From Clostridium mobile (GTDB taxonomy: Bacteria; Bacillota; Clostridia; Clostridiales; Clostridiaceae), in contig NZ_JAHLQF010000001.1 of assembly GCF_018918285.1 (NCBI RefSeq), positions 434,001-498,000 on the forward strand: DNA of 64,000 bases, read 5' to 3'. Made by a program: the position numbers and the translations under genes. The notes beneath the pieces were generated by a model that ran no database searches, had not been told where the DNA came from, and saw nothing but the letters and a program-made list of their open reading frames with translations. Shown in pieces: positions 43,876 to 51,209 of the stretch (positions within the stretch are counted from its first letter, which is position 1; each line of letters opens with the position of its first letter).

Positions 43876-45315
43876 TCATTTAAATAAAGGGAAATCAAGT
43901 ATAACCTTTGTACCTTTTCCATCTGAGTATATATTGATATTCCCTATAAGTTTATCCTTAACATAACTTTTAACTATGGACAACCCAAGACTATCAATAT
44001 TTTCTTCCTCAACATTGAAGCCTTTCCCATTATCAATTACAGCTATTATTTTATAATCCTCATCACCCTCAATAAGAATTTCTATTTCACCTTCTGTCAT
44101 ATCTTCAAAGGCATGGTCATAGCAATTTTGGATAAGTTCATTTATTATTAACGCTATTGCTGTAGCTCTATCACTATCAATATAGAAATCCTCTCCAACA
44201 AGATTTATCTCAATTTGCTTAGACGCATTATTAAAACATCTTTTTATGTTTAACATGATAGAATTAATTACATTAGTGATACTTATAAGATCAGATATCT
44301 GCTTTGATAAAATTTCATGGGTAGCCGCAATAGCCAATATTCTACTAACACTTTCTTGAAGGTTAATCTTCGCCTCTTCTGAAGTGCATCTTCTACTCTG
44401 TATTCTTAAGAGGGAAGCCACTGTTTGAAGATTATTTTTAACTCTATGGTGAATCTCTCTTATAGCTACGGATTTTGAAATAATTTCTGCTTCCTTATTT
44501 TTTATTTCAGTTATGTCACTTATTATCATAGCTAATTTCAAGTCTCTTTCCTTCATAATTATTTTTTTTATAACAAAATAATATTTTCCTACTTTTACTT
44601 CGTTTTTCTCAGATTGTTCCACAATATTTCCATCATAACTATATACCACTTGATCAAAAGTAGTATTATCCAATGATAAATTATCATAGTGAATACCTTG
44701 TATATCATCCATATACCCAATATTGCTATAGTAAGTGTCTGCCTTTACATTTTTAATTCTTAAGAATCCTTCTTTATCAAAAATTAAAATGGCATCCCCT
44801 AAATTATTGTTTATTATTTGATTTGAATTTATCGCAGTCATAAATTGATGAGAAATATTTTTTTGTTTTAATGGAGATAAATTACCTATACTAAATTCTT
44901 CTTTTATTTCATCACTTATATCCTTCTCAACTATTATAACTCCTACTACTTTTTTCTCATTAGTTATAGGAAAAACCTTCTGCTTAACAAACCTATCTTC
45001 TTGAGTCATGGCCCTAATGTCCCTAGAGGGGACTCCAGTTTTTAAAGTTCTCAAAGCTCCTGGTTCATTTTTTCTTAAAGCTTTTTCTCCTACTACTGAA
45101 GAGTTATATACAGATTTTCCACTAGAAGGTTTCGCTTCGCATACTACTATGGCTATATCATTGTCTCTAGACATAACGTCTATAAAAACATCGCTTTCAT
45201 AAAATTCAGCCATAATCTCTAAAGATTTAGAAACCTCCATTACCTTCTTTATATCTAAATCTGTTAGATCTGTGTACTTTTTGCAAAGAGCATAAATAGT
45301 TGCACTATTATTCAT
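43876..45315 (-). CDS. eutW: ethanolamine-sensing histidine kinase EutW
   Basis: 479 residues, soluble, with no membrane helix. Residues ~1-150 are the EutW-type sensor domain. A PAS-like region at ~170-270 (I-L-I-F-D-K-E-G-F-L-R-I-K) follows. Then comes a HisKA_2 phosphoacceptor I-R-E-I-H-H-R-V-K-N-N-L-Q-T-V (His near 290) and a HATPase with N-E-L-I-Q-N-C-Y-D-H-A and D-N-G-K-G-F. EutW of Enterococcus autophosphorylates when ethanolamine is present and activates EutV. The start overlaps eutV by 8 bases. The eutA leader follows directly after its stop. Confidence 0.94.
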   Translation of the reverse strand: MNNSATIYALCKKYTDLTDLDIKKVMEVSKSLEIMAEFYESDVFIDVMSRDNDIAIVVCEAKPSSGKSVYNSSVVGEKALRKNEPGALRTLKTGVPSRDIRAMTQEDRFVKQKVFPITNEKKVVGVIIVEKDISDEIKEEFSIGNLSPLKQKNISHQFMTAINSNQIINNNLGDAILIFDKEGFLRIKNVKADTYYSNIGYMDDIQGIHYDNLSLDNTTFDQVVYSYDGNIVEQSEKNEVKVGKYYFVIKKIIMKERDLKLAMIISDITEIKNKEAEIISKSVAIREIHHRVKNNLQTVASLLRIQSRRCTSEEAKINLQESVSRILAIAATHEILSKQISDLISITNVINSIMLNIKRCFNNASKQIEINLVGEDFYIDSDRATAIALIINELIQNCYDHAFEDMTEGEIEILIEGDEDYKIIAVIDNGKGFNVEEENIDSLGLSIVKSYVKDKLIGNINIYSDGKGTKVILDFPLFK

Positions 45316-45880
45316 AGTTTATAAGTATTGTCTGAGCAATGTCAGCCATAGAACATCTTTTGTCCATGCTCAGTTTTCTTATCCTTTTATAAGCTTCATC
45401 TTCTGAAATTTTTAATTCTAGCATAAGCATGCCCTTTGCTTTCTCTACTGCTTTTCTCTCATCAAATTTTTTATTTAATTTTTCTAAATCATCTTTTAGA
45501 TTCCTAAAGTCCTCTACTCTAGCTAAACACATTTCTAAGGTTGAAATTAATGATTTTTCATCTAAGGGTTTTACTAAATACCCAAAGGCCCCTACGCTTT
45601 TGGCCTTTTCTATATATTCTGCATCACTAAATGCCGTTAAAAGGAGAATTCCTCCCGCTAAATTTTCACTCATTATCTTCTTGCTTGCTTTTAATCCATC
45701 TAGTACAGGCATTTGAATGTCCATTAGCACTATATCTGGACGATGTTTTTTACAAGCTTCAATTGCGTCAAATCCATCTGCAGCTTCTCCTACCACACTG
45801 TAGCCTTCTGCTTGAAGGATATCTTTAATATCCATTCTAGTAATAGGTTCATCATCGACTATTACAATCTTCTTATTCAT
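45308..45880 (-). CDS. eutV: ANTAR antitermination response regulator EutV
   Basis: 190 residues. Receiver domain: I-V-I-V-D-D-E-P, phosphoacceptor Asp in I-V-L-M-D-I-Q-M-P, and K in L-V-K-P-L-D. The C-terminal ANTAR domain is V-E-K-A-K-G-M-L-M-L-E-L and M-A-D-I-A-Q-T-I-L. When phosphorylated it dimerises and binds paired hairpins in eut leaders. Three such sites occur in this window. I use ATG 45880. The longer GTG at 45895 overlaps the GAGGTGA that serves as ribosome site, although its spacing to the ATG (11 bases) is on the long side. Confidence 0.95.
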   Translation of the reverse strand: MNKKIVIVDDEPITRMDIKDILQAEGYSVVGEAADGFDAIEACKKHRPDIVLMDIQMPVLDGLKASKKIMSENLAGGILLLTAFSDAEYIEKAKSVGAFGYLVKPLDEKSLISTLEMCLARVEDFRNLKDDLEKLNKKFDERKAVEKAKGMLMLELKISEDEAYKRIRKLSMDKRCSMADIAQTILINYE

Positions 45881-45905
45881 AATATTAATTTTCACCTCAG
45901 CTATT

Positions 45906-46334
45906 TTATCTTAAATAATTGAGCATATCTTCTATACCAATATTTTTTACTGAAGAAACTTCAAATATTTTTGTAGCACCTGCTGCTTCTAGTTGTTCCC
46001 TTGCTCTTTTAACCTGTTCCTTATCTTTGGCTAAATCTATTTTTGTAATTATTCCTATAACTTCTTTAGAAAATATTGATGCAAAGTTTGGAGGTATATA
46101 CCCTTCCTCCTGAGTACAGTCATATACTAATGCTATAACATCAGCTTCTGCTGCAGTTATAATCAGTGCTCTATAATAAACTCTATTTTCTATATATTCT
46201 CCAGGTGTGTCTATAATATTATCATAAAATTCAACCGCTTGGGTCTTTTTATATTCTAAATCTGTTTTATTCATCATCTGAGATAATGTGGTTTTTCCGC
46301 TTCCAGTTTTTCCAATAAAAATTACCTTTTTCAT
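45906..46334 (-). CDS. eutP: EutP GTPase-like protein
   Basis: 142 residues. Walker A G-K-T-G-S-G-K-T-T (8-16), D-T-P-G-E-Y for the G3 region, and T-K-I-D in place of N-K-x-D for G4. Small Ras-like EutP/PduV proteins are associated with microcompartments. EutP has also been reported to have acetate kinase activity in some bacteria. Its role here may be compartment positioning or metabolic. Between eutS (13 bases) and eutV (25 bases to its ATG). Confidence 0.93.
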   Translation of the reverse strand: MKKVIFIGKTGSGKTTLSQMMNKTDLEYKKTQAVEFYDNIIDTPGEYIENRVYYRALIITAAEADVIALVYDCTQEEGYIPPNFASIFSKEVIGIITKIDLAKDKEQVKRAREQLEAAGATKIFEVSSVKNIGIEDMLNYLR

Positions 46335-46347
46335 ATTTTCACCTTTG

Positions 46348-46695
46348 TTAAGTCCTAGTTATTTTCGCTGATGAAAAATTCAGAAGATTTTGAAGCACAT
46401 TAACCACTTCTTTTAAAGCTGATTCCACAGAAGATACATCACCTGTTAATACTACTGATCCACTAAATCTATCTACAAAACCAAGTGCAATGCCCGCTGA
46501 TTTAGTTGCTACATCAGCTGCAATTATAGATGCTTCACTTGGAGTTATAGTGAGTATTCCAATAGCATCCCTTCTATCTGTCACCAATCCTAATTTTTTA
46601 TATATATCCTCATTAGGATTAGCAATTATATGAGCGAGAGTTACTTGTTTACCTGGAACATATTCTTGAATCATCCTCTGCTTTTCTTCATTCAT
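46348..46695 (-). CDS. eutS: shell protein EutS
   Basis: 115 residues, a single circularly permuted BMC domain: [15 protein letters not shown] at the N-terminus, [24 protein letters not shown] and [15 protein letters not shown]. EutS hexamers are bent and are thought to form shell edges. It is the first gene after its own promoter and dual-hairpin leader, heading the long eutS-to-eutQ unit. Confidence 0.95.
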   Translation of the reverse strand: MNEEKQRMIQEYVPGKQVTLAHIIANPNEDIYKKLGLVTDRRDAIGILTITPSEASIIAADVATKSAGIALGFVDRFSGSVVLTGDVSSVESALKEVVNVLQNLLNFSSAKITRT

Positions 46696-46719
46696 ATAAT
46701 CAACCTACTTCACATTTAA

Positions 46720-46800
46720 AATAATAAAAGCTCCTTAAAAATAAAGTTTTATTTTTAAGAAGCTTCTTTGCTTACTAACAATAGACACACCATTGTATCT
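46720..46800 (-). promoter_or_regulatory. EutV (ANTAR) dual-hairpin antitermination element before eutS
   Basis: Minus strand. P1 is GATAC-AATGGT-GTGTC (within 46783-46800) and P2 is AAGC-AAAGAA-GCTT (46760-46773), both loops with A1 and G4. P2 overlaps the terminator 5' arm: AGCTTCTTAAAAATAAA pairs with TTATTTTTAAGGAGCT (one wobble), then TTTATTATTTT (46720-46763). Confidence 0.9.
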
Positions 46801-46806
46801 ATTTTC

Positions 46807-46835
46807 AGTATATAGTCTTCTTAAAACATTGTCAA
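46807..46835 (-). promoter_or_regulatory. sigma-A promoter of the eutS unit
   Basis: Minus strand TTGACA (46830-46835), 17 bases, TATACT (46807-46812). Transcription would start just before the P1 hairpin. Confidence 0.85.
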
Positions 46836-46840
46836 TATAT

Positions 46841-47974
46841 TTATATTTTAATTTTATCAATTATTTGAATAATGTCTTTTTTACTAGGAGCTTTAGGATT
46901 TGCTTCAGTACAGCCATCTTTTAATGCTGCTTCTCCTATTCCTTCTTTAAACTCTTCTATTTTGGATAACTCTATATTACACTCTCTTAAGGTAATAGGC
47001 ATTTTCATATGCTTTTGCATTTTTTTTATTTCATTTATCAAACTTCTAACCGCTGATCTTGTGGTAGAAGATGGAAAACCTAATATTTTAGATAACTTAG
47101 CATATTTAAGAGCAGCTCTACTATATTCATTGCTTCCAAAACCATTAATTTCAGCATTATATTCTATTATATGGGGAAGAAGGATAGAATTTGTTCTACC
47201 ATGTGGAATATGTAATTTACCTCCTATTGCATGGGCAATACCATGGTTTAGTCCTAATCCTGCTGCATTAAAGGCTAATCCTGCAAGACATGAAGCATTA
47301 TGCATCTTTTCTCTAGCTTCAGTATCCTCTCCATTTTCATATGCTCTTATTAAATATTTGAATACCAAAGAAGCTGCTTTTTCAGCAAGAGCATCAGAAA
47401 AATCAGAAGCATTTGTAGATACATATGCTTCCAAAGCATGGGTCAATACGTCCATTCCTGTGTCTGCAGTAATAAAATTTGGCACACTTTTAACCATATT
47501 GGGATCAAGTATAGCAATATCAGGCAAAAGATCTTGAGAAACTAAAGGATATTTTGTTCCTTTACTCTTATCTGTGATTACAGAAAAAGATGTAACTTCT
47601 GAACCTGTTCCACTAGTAGTAGGTATAGCTATAAATTCCATATCCTTACTACTTACTATTTTCTTTGAAAAATCCATTATCGCCTTAGCAGCATCTATAG
47701 CAGATCCTCCACCTAGTGCTATAAGTACATCTGGATTTATTTTCCCCATATATTCAATTCCTTGTACAACGGTTTCAATGGGTGGATCAGGAACTATATC
47801 TGAAAATATTTCATATTGAGCATCTTTGAGTCTTTCTGTAATAAAATTTATAGCTCCTGATTTAACCATAAAAGGGTCTGTAATTATAAGAACTTTTTTA
47901 TTCTTTATTTCAGAAAGCATATTTAAGGAATTTTCCCCAAAATAAATTTTGGTTTTAATTTCGAAACTATTCAC
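46841..47974 (-). CDS. eutG: iron-containing alcohol dehydrogenase EutG
   Basis: 377 residues. It reduces acetaldehyde to ethanol and regenerates NAD+ for EutE. Family III ADH motifs: P-D-V-L-I-A-L-G-G-G-S-A-I-D-A-A-K-A, T-T-S-G-T-G-S-E-V-T, iron ligands in D-V-L-T-H-A-L-E-A-Y and N-H-G-I-A-H-A-I-G-G and I-P-H-G-R-T-N. GTG start with AGGAGAG. It has its own promoter and dual-hairpin leader, and the next eut unit starts from another promoter directly downstream. Confidence 0.93.
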   Translation of the reverse strand: MNSFEIKTKIYFGENSLNMLSEIKNKKVLIITDPFMVKSGAINFITERLKDAQYEIFSDIVPDPPIETVVQGIEYMGKINPDVLIALGGGSAIDAAKAIMDFSKKIVSSKDMEFIAIPTTSGTGSEVTSFSVITDKSKGTKYPLVSQDLLPDIAILDPNMVKSVPNFITADTGMDVLTHALEAYVSTNASDFSDALAEKAASLVFKYLIRAYENGEDTEAREKMHNASCLAGLAFNAAGLGLNHGIAHAIGGKLHIPHGRTNSILLPHIIEYNAEINGFGSNEYSRAALKYAKLSKILGFPSSTTRSAVRSLINEIKKMQKHMKMPITLRECNIELSKIEEFKEGIGEAALKDGCTEANPKAPSKKDIIQIIDKIKI

Positions 47975-48024
47975 GTTATCTCTCCTCTCTTAAAATACTT
48001 ATATTAGCTAAAGGTAAAAATTAT

Positions 48025-48089
48025 AACAAAAAGCTCCACAGGTAAATTACCCATGGAGCTCCTATGCTCATATTACACTTCATTGTGCT
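48025..48089 (-). promoter_or_regulatory. EutV (ANTAR) dual-hairpin antitermination element before eutG
   Basis: Minus strand. P1 is CAC-AATGAA-GTG with flanking pairs (48075-48089) and P2 is GAGC-ATAGGA-GCTC (48056-48069), both loops with A1 and G4. The terminator (48025-48060) has arms AGCTCCATGGGTAA / TACCTGTGGAGCT and TTTTTGTT. P2 overlaps its 5' arm. Confidence 0.9.
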
Positions 48090-48096
48090 TAATTAT

Positions 48097-48125
48097 AATA
48101 TACTATTGTGAAATTTCATTGTCAA
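48097..48125 (-). promoter_or_regulatory. sigma-A promoter of eutG
   Basis: Minus strand TTGACA (48120-48125), 17 bases, TATATT (48097-48102). It reads into the eutG dual-hairpin leader. Confidence 0.8.
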
Positions 48126-48134
48126 CAATTATTA

Positions 48135-48322
48135 CTAATCTGCCTGACCTTTTGATGATAGATATATAATATCTCCTAGCTGACATTGAAGTATACTATA
48201 AATAGCACCTAAGAATGCTCCCTGGAAATTTGAGATAATATAAAAGTTAATAATGATAATATAACCAATATTAAAATTTCTACTCTAATTACAGATACAT
48301 TAAATAAATTTATTATACTCAT
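48135..48322 (-). pseudogene. possible frameshifted remnant of a small membrane protein
   Basis: From ATG 48322 (minus) a frame encodes a hydrophobic stretch (E-I-L-I-L-V-I-L-S-L-L-T-F-I-L-S) and then soon stops. In the next frame the sequence goes on as G-A-F-L-G-A-I-Y-S-I-L-Q-C-Q-L-G-D-I-I-Y and ends K-G-Q-A-D-stop at 48135. One single-base shift would join them into a ~63-residue protein with two membrane segments. No family is recognised. It could also be chance in AT-rich DNA. Confidence 0.3.
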
Positions 48323-48378
48323 ACTATTTCATTTCCTAAAGCAACTTATAACTGCTACAAACAATCAAAATTCACTAA

Positions 48379-48408
48379 GAAGAGTATAGCTACTTAGCTA
48401 TACTCTTC
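48379..48408. terminator. hairpin after the repeat-peptide gene
   Basis: GAAGAGTATAGCTA and TAGCTATACTCTTC form a perfect 14-bp inverted repeat 17 bases after the repeat-peptide gene. There is only a weak T tract. Confidence 0.65.
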
Positions 48409-48424
48409 TCATTTTATGTATGTT

Positions 48425-48727
48425 TTACAAAATATCCTTATAAATTTTTGGATGTGGATCATAACACATCATTGAAGAATCATCATAAAGTTTTGGATGC
48501 GGATCATAAGACATCATTAGAGAATCGTCATAAAGTTTTGGATGTGGGTCGTAACATATTATTGATGAATCTTTATAAATTTTTGGATGTGGATCATAAC
48601 ACATTATTGAAGAATTATTTTTGTTTGACCCTAATTGTTTCGCTATTACATTGTTAATACTAACTGTGCCTATGGATATTAAACTTATAGTTAAAATCAA
48701 AGCCACGACTTTTTTTCTTTTAACCAT
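48425..48727 (-). CDS. secreted precursor with four tandem 15-residue YDPHPK repeats
   Basis: 100 residues. Residues 1-29 form a signal peptide: basic V-K-R-K-K, a hydrophobic core, then V-I-A for signal peptidase I. After a nine-residue spacer come exactly four 15-residue units (39-53, 54-68, 69-83, 84-98), each S-[SL]-x-[MI]-[CS]-Y-D-P-H-P-K-[IL]-Y-[KD]-D, and then I-L-stop. Units 1 and 4 end I-Y-K-D, and units 2 and 3 end L-Y-D-D. AGGGGGG precedes the ATG. It is divergent from the TPR gene, with a mirrored promoter. This looks like a multi-copy peptide-signal precursor. A repeated adhesive or metal-binding secreted protein is the alternative. No named family is recognised. Confidence 0.8.
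   Translation of the reverse strand: MVKRKKVVALILTISLISIGTVSINNVIAKQLGSNKNNSSIMCYDPHPKIYKDSSIICYDPHPKLYDDSLMMSYDPHPKLYDDSSMMCYDPHPKIYKDIL
48434..48613 (-). repeat. four in-frame 45-bp tandem repeats
   Basis: Four consecutive 45-base units inside the precursor gene, each coding one YDPHPK repeat. Differences between units are partly synonymous and the Y-D-P-H-P-K core is invariant, which indicates selection on the peptide. Confidence 0.9.
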
Positions 48728-48731
48728 TTTA

Positions 48732-48855
48732 TCCCCCCTAAATTTGTTTTATTATATATAATATACTATAAATTCCTTAAATAGTAAATAAATTAATTTA
48801 CTTTGTGGATTTATGTATTATAATATATATAATATTCAGAATTTAGGAGGGGTCA
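48732..48855. promoter_or_regulatory. mirror-image divergent promoter region
   Basis: AGTAAAT (48783-48789) and ATTTACT (48796-48802) form a central dyad that supplies a TTTACT -35 box in each direction. Leftward -10 is TATATT (48760-48765, 17-base spacer). Rightward -10 is TATAAT (48819-48824, 16-base spacer). Both are followed by ATATATAAT-A, then AATTTAGG(A)GGGG and the start codon. The two ~60-base arms align almost end to end, so the precursor and TPR genes have nearly the same promoter, leader and ribosome site. Confidence 0.75.
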
Positions 48856-48857
48856 AA

Positions 48858-50075
48858 ATGGAACTTACAGATATAACTCAATACGAATTTACACTCAAAA
48901 CTACAATTAATAATATCAATAGCATATTTGCTAATGAAAATTATAATTTTTATATAATAGAAGATTCTGTGCTTAAAAAAGATCTCTCTCATATAAATGA
49001 TATTTTTGATAACCTTATAAATTTATTAACAAATTATAAGGAAAATTTACATACAAATTTTGTGGATGTAGCAGAAAATATAGAGGGTTTTTTAATAAAC
49101 GTAGATTATGATATGTTAGACAAGAAGATAATTCTATATGACAAAATAGGTGATATGTTTAGGGCAAGGAAAGATTATTATTTAGCTTATACTTATTATA
49201 TAAAAACCTTTGAAAATTATTATAACTCCTTTAATGAAGCTGGGTTTTTAAAAATATTAGCTAAGATATCCTATTGTTGTATTATGTTAAATAAATATAA
49301 AGAAAGTATACATTTTGGAAATATACTTTATTCTTATATTAATAATGGTAGAATTTCTAAAAAGTTATGTTTTAATGTATTATTTAACAATGCGTTAGCT
49401 TATAAAAAACTTAATTTATTTGATCAATCATTAAAAGAAATTGAATATATAGAAAAAAATTTGCCACCAGAAAATTTAATAGATACGGCTGATTTAATAG
49501 TACTAAAATCAAATTGCCTTAAAGAAAAAGGGAATCATAATGAAGCTATAAAGCTAAATTCATATTTACTATCAATTTTACCTAACTCTGAGAAAGAAAT
49601 TAAATTAACATCTATAATTAATTTATTAGAACTCTATTCAGCAATTAAAGACACTGAAAATATAGAAAAATGTTTAGACAAATATTCATATATAATAGAT
49701 AATTATAAACCTTTAAATACTTATGAATATATTGATAAATATTCTCCTGAAATTTATCATGGACTTGGAGTAGCTTATATCTGCATAGGAACATATGAGC
49801 TTGCTGTAAAATATTTTAATAATGCTATAGATAGAGGAATGTTCTATAGAAATAATATAATAATTAATAACTCTTTAGATAATTTATTTGATATCTATTC
49901 AAATCCTGACAATAATTTAGATATAAATATACTTAAATATAAGTTATTAGAATTATTATCAATTAACACAATTTCAATAGATACTTCAATACTGTTAAGG
50001 TTTATCAATTATTACAATGAACAAAAGAGCATAAGTGAAGTAAGAAATTTATTAAAACTTACGTTATGTAGATAA
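48858..50075 (+). CDS. TPR-repeat protein, candidate peptide receptor (no HTH)
   Basis: 405 residues, cytosolic (no signal or membrane helix) and almost all helical. Several TPR-like pairs are visible: G-D-M-F-R-A-R-K-D-Y-Y-L-A-Y-T-Y-Y, N-N-A-L-A-Y-K-K-L-N-L-F-D-Q-S-L, K-S-N-C-L-K-E-K-G-N-H-N-E-A-I-K and G-L-G-V-A-Y-I-C-I-G-T-Y-E-L-A-V-K-Y-F. The N-terminal ~90 residues are helical but lack a helix-turn-helix. The layout recalls Rap-type RRNPP receptors, which bind re-imported peptides. I chose ATG 48858, which has AGGAGGGG. The frame from 48813 runs through the promoter. It pairs divergently with the repeat-peptide gene. A receptor role is inferred. Confidence 0.75.
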   Translation: MELTDITQYEFTLKTTINNINSIFANENYNFYIIEDSVLKKDLSHINDIFDNLINLLTNYKENLHTNFVDVAENIEGFLINVDYDMLDKKIILYDKIGDMFRARKDYYLAYTYYIKTFENYYNSFNEAGFLKILAKISYCCIMLNKYKESIHFGNILYSYINNGRISKKLCFNVLFNNALAYKKLNLFDQSLKEIEYIEKNLPPENLIDTADLIVLKSNCLKEKGNHNEAIKLNSYLLSILPNSEKEIKLTSIINLLELYSAIKDTENIEKCLDKYSYIIDNYKPLNTYEYIDKYSPEIYHGLGVAYICIGTYELAVKYFNNAIDRGMFYRNNIIINNSLDNLFDIYSNPDNNLDINILKYKLLELLSINTISIDTSILLRFINYYNEQKSISEVRNLLKLTLCR

Positions 50076-50149
50076 AAAGAAAATTGTGACGCATTGAAAA
50101 TTATAATTTAAAATAATTAATTATATATATTTTTTCAAATTTAGGTTAT

Positions 50150-50546
50150 GACAAATTAGTTTTCAATTATAAATTTTTACGGCAATAATTAAGTATCTAA
50201 AATAAAGAGCTAAGTACGTAGTGAAGTCGCTATTTCACTACATACTTAGCTCTTTTATATTTTACAAATATATTTTGAAATTTATACTATGACAAATTAG
50301 TGTCTCAAATATTTGTCTTTATAATTTCATTGTGAAAAGCTTGAAGAATGCTATGTAATATGCTCTATGCATTTGAGCGAGATTTAGAAATTCTTAATTT
50401 ATTTTAGGAAAGTATCGTTAAAATGCTGTACATGTTTAACTGAAAGGAGTTTGTCAGCATTAGGGACTTTTGTAAAATAAATTTTAGAAGTTTCTATTGC
50501 AGCGAAGGCTACAGAAACATTGCATAGCATTTTGGATTTATTGTAG
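50150..50546 (-). repeat. second long copy of the dispersed composite repeat (inverted orientation)
   Basis: Read on the minus strand, 50546-50258 aligns with 24800-25066 in order: an arm, a centre with ATGCTGACAAACTCC...CAGCAT, an inverted arm, and a linker with T-G-A-G-A-(C)-A-C-T-A-A-T-T-T-G. The hairpin (50204-50256) and its outer flank follow. Arm 50343-50405 and arm 50478-50541 are inverted copies of each other. The word TATGACAAATTAGT occurs at both 50147 and 50288, on either side of the hairpin. No ORF. It fills the 531-base gap between the convergent TPR and DUF2284 genes. Confidence 0.8.
50204..50256. terminator. repeat-borne hairpin between convergent genes
   Basis: AAAGAGCTAAGTACGTAGTGAA pairs with TTCACTACATACTTAGCTCTTT nearly perfectly around GTCGCTA(T), with T and A runs at the two ends. 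It is well placed to terminate the TPR gene and the DUF2284 gene. Confidence 0.75.
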
Positions 50547-50606
50547 TCATAAAATTTTATGAGACTTAAAAGTTTTGTCTCAATTTCTATTTATTAAACC
50601 ACAAAT

Positions 50607-51158
50607 CTATAAAAGAAATACCCCAACATATGCTAGACTATCCTCAGAATAATTAAATTTAAGTCCACAGGAAGTTAACAATGTTCCTAAGTTTATTCCA
50701 TAAGCTTCTGCAGAAGATATGGCCTTTTGTGGATAATAACACTTTTCTTCCTTTAGATACGCACAGCTTGGACATATTTTACATGGCCCAGCTCCCATAG
50801 GTAATATATTAGATATTTTATGTTTGTCCTTTAAATGCTCAGTTAATCTTCTAGTAAAATCATTGTGCATATCTCTGATTTTATCCGTTTCATTTCTATC
50901 TTTTATATTTTTTACAGGATAAATTGTTTGATAAACAATGCCCTTATCAAAATTCATAACCTCTAATTTTAACTTTTCTATATCTCCAACACCTGGAGGA
51001 CACATCCAGTTCGTCCCGTAATTGCCACAACGATTTTCTTCACAGTATTCTCTAAATTTATCTGAGAATTCTAGTTCCTTGGTGTTGAAAGTCTTTGCAT
51101 ATTTTGCACCAAAATTTAGAATATCTTCAATAACTACTTCTAAATTTATTTTATCCAT
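50607..51158 (-). CDS. DUF2284 cysteine-rich metal-binding protein
   Basis: 183 residues. DUF2284 features: C-G-N-Y-G-T-N-W-M-C-P-P-G near 45-57 and a C-terminal cluster P-C-K-I-C-P-S-C-A-Y-L-K-E-E-K-C-Y-Y-P, then a late C-G-L. At least eight conserved Cys suggest one or two Fe-S clusters. The family is common in anaerobes and its function is not known. It is cytosolic. It is 51 bases from the metallophosphoesterase gene on the same strand, with no hairpin between, so they may be cotranscribed. Confidence 0.87.
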   Translation of the reverse strand: MDKINLEVVIEDILNFGAKYAKTFNTKELEFSDKFREYCEENRCGNYGTNWMCPPGVGDIEKLKLEVMNFDKGIVYQTIYPVKNIKDRNETDKIRDMHNDFTRRLTEHLKDKHKISNILPMGAGPCKICPSCAYLKEEKCYYPQKAISSAEAYGINLGTLLTSCGLKFNYSEDSLAYVGVFLL

Positions 51159-51209
51159 TTAATGCTCATCTCCTTAAAAATACAGTCTAAATTAATTATA
51201 TAGCAATTT

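Noticed and set aside
48090-48424. Adenosylcobalamin riboswitch regulating eut (as in the EutX/Rli55 RNAs of other Firmicutes)
   Set aside because: I looked in this gap and in other eut intergenic regions for the B12-box pattern and conserved junctions and saw none. It may lie outside the window.
48434-48613. Regular 45-bp repeats that look like a short CRISPR array
   Set aside because: The repeats are directly adjacent without unique spacers, keep a reading frame and encode a conserved peptide. The plus-strand frame 48448-48657 is only their antisense shadow.
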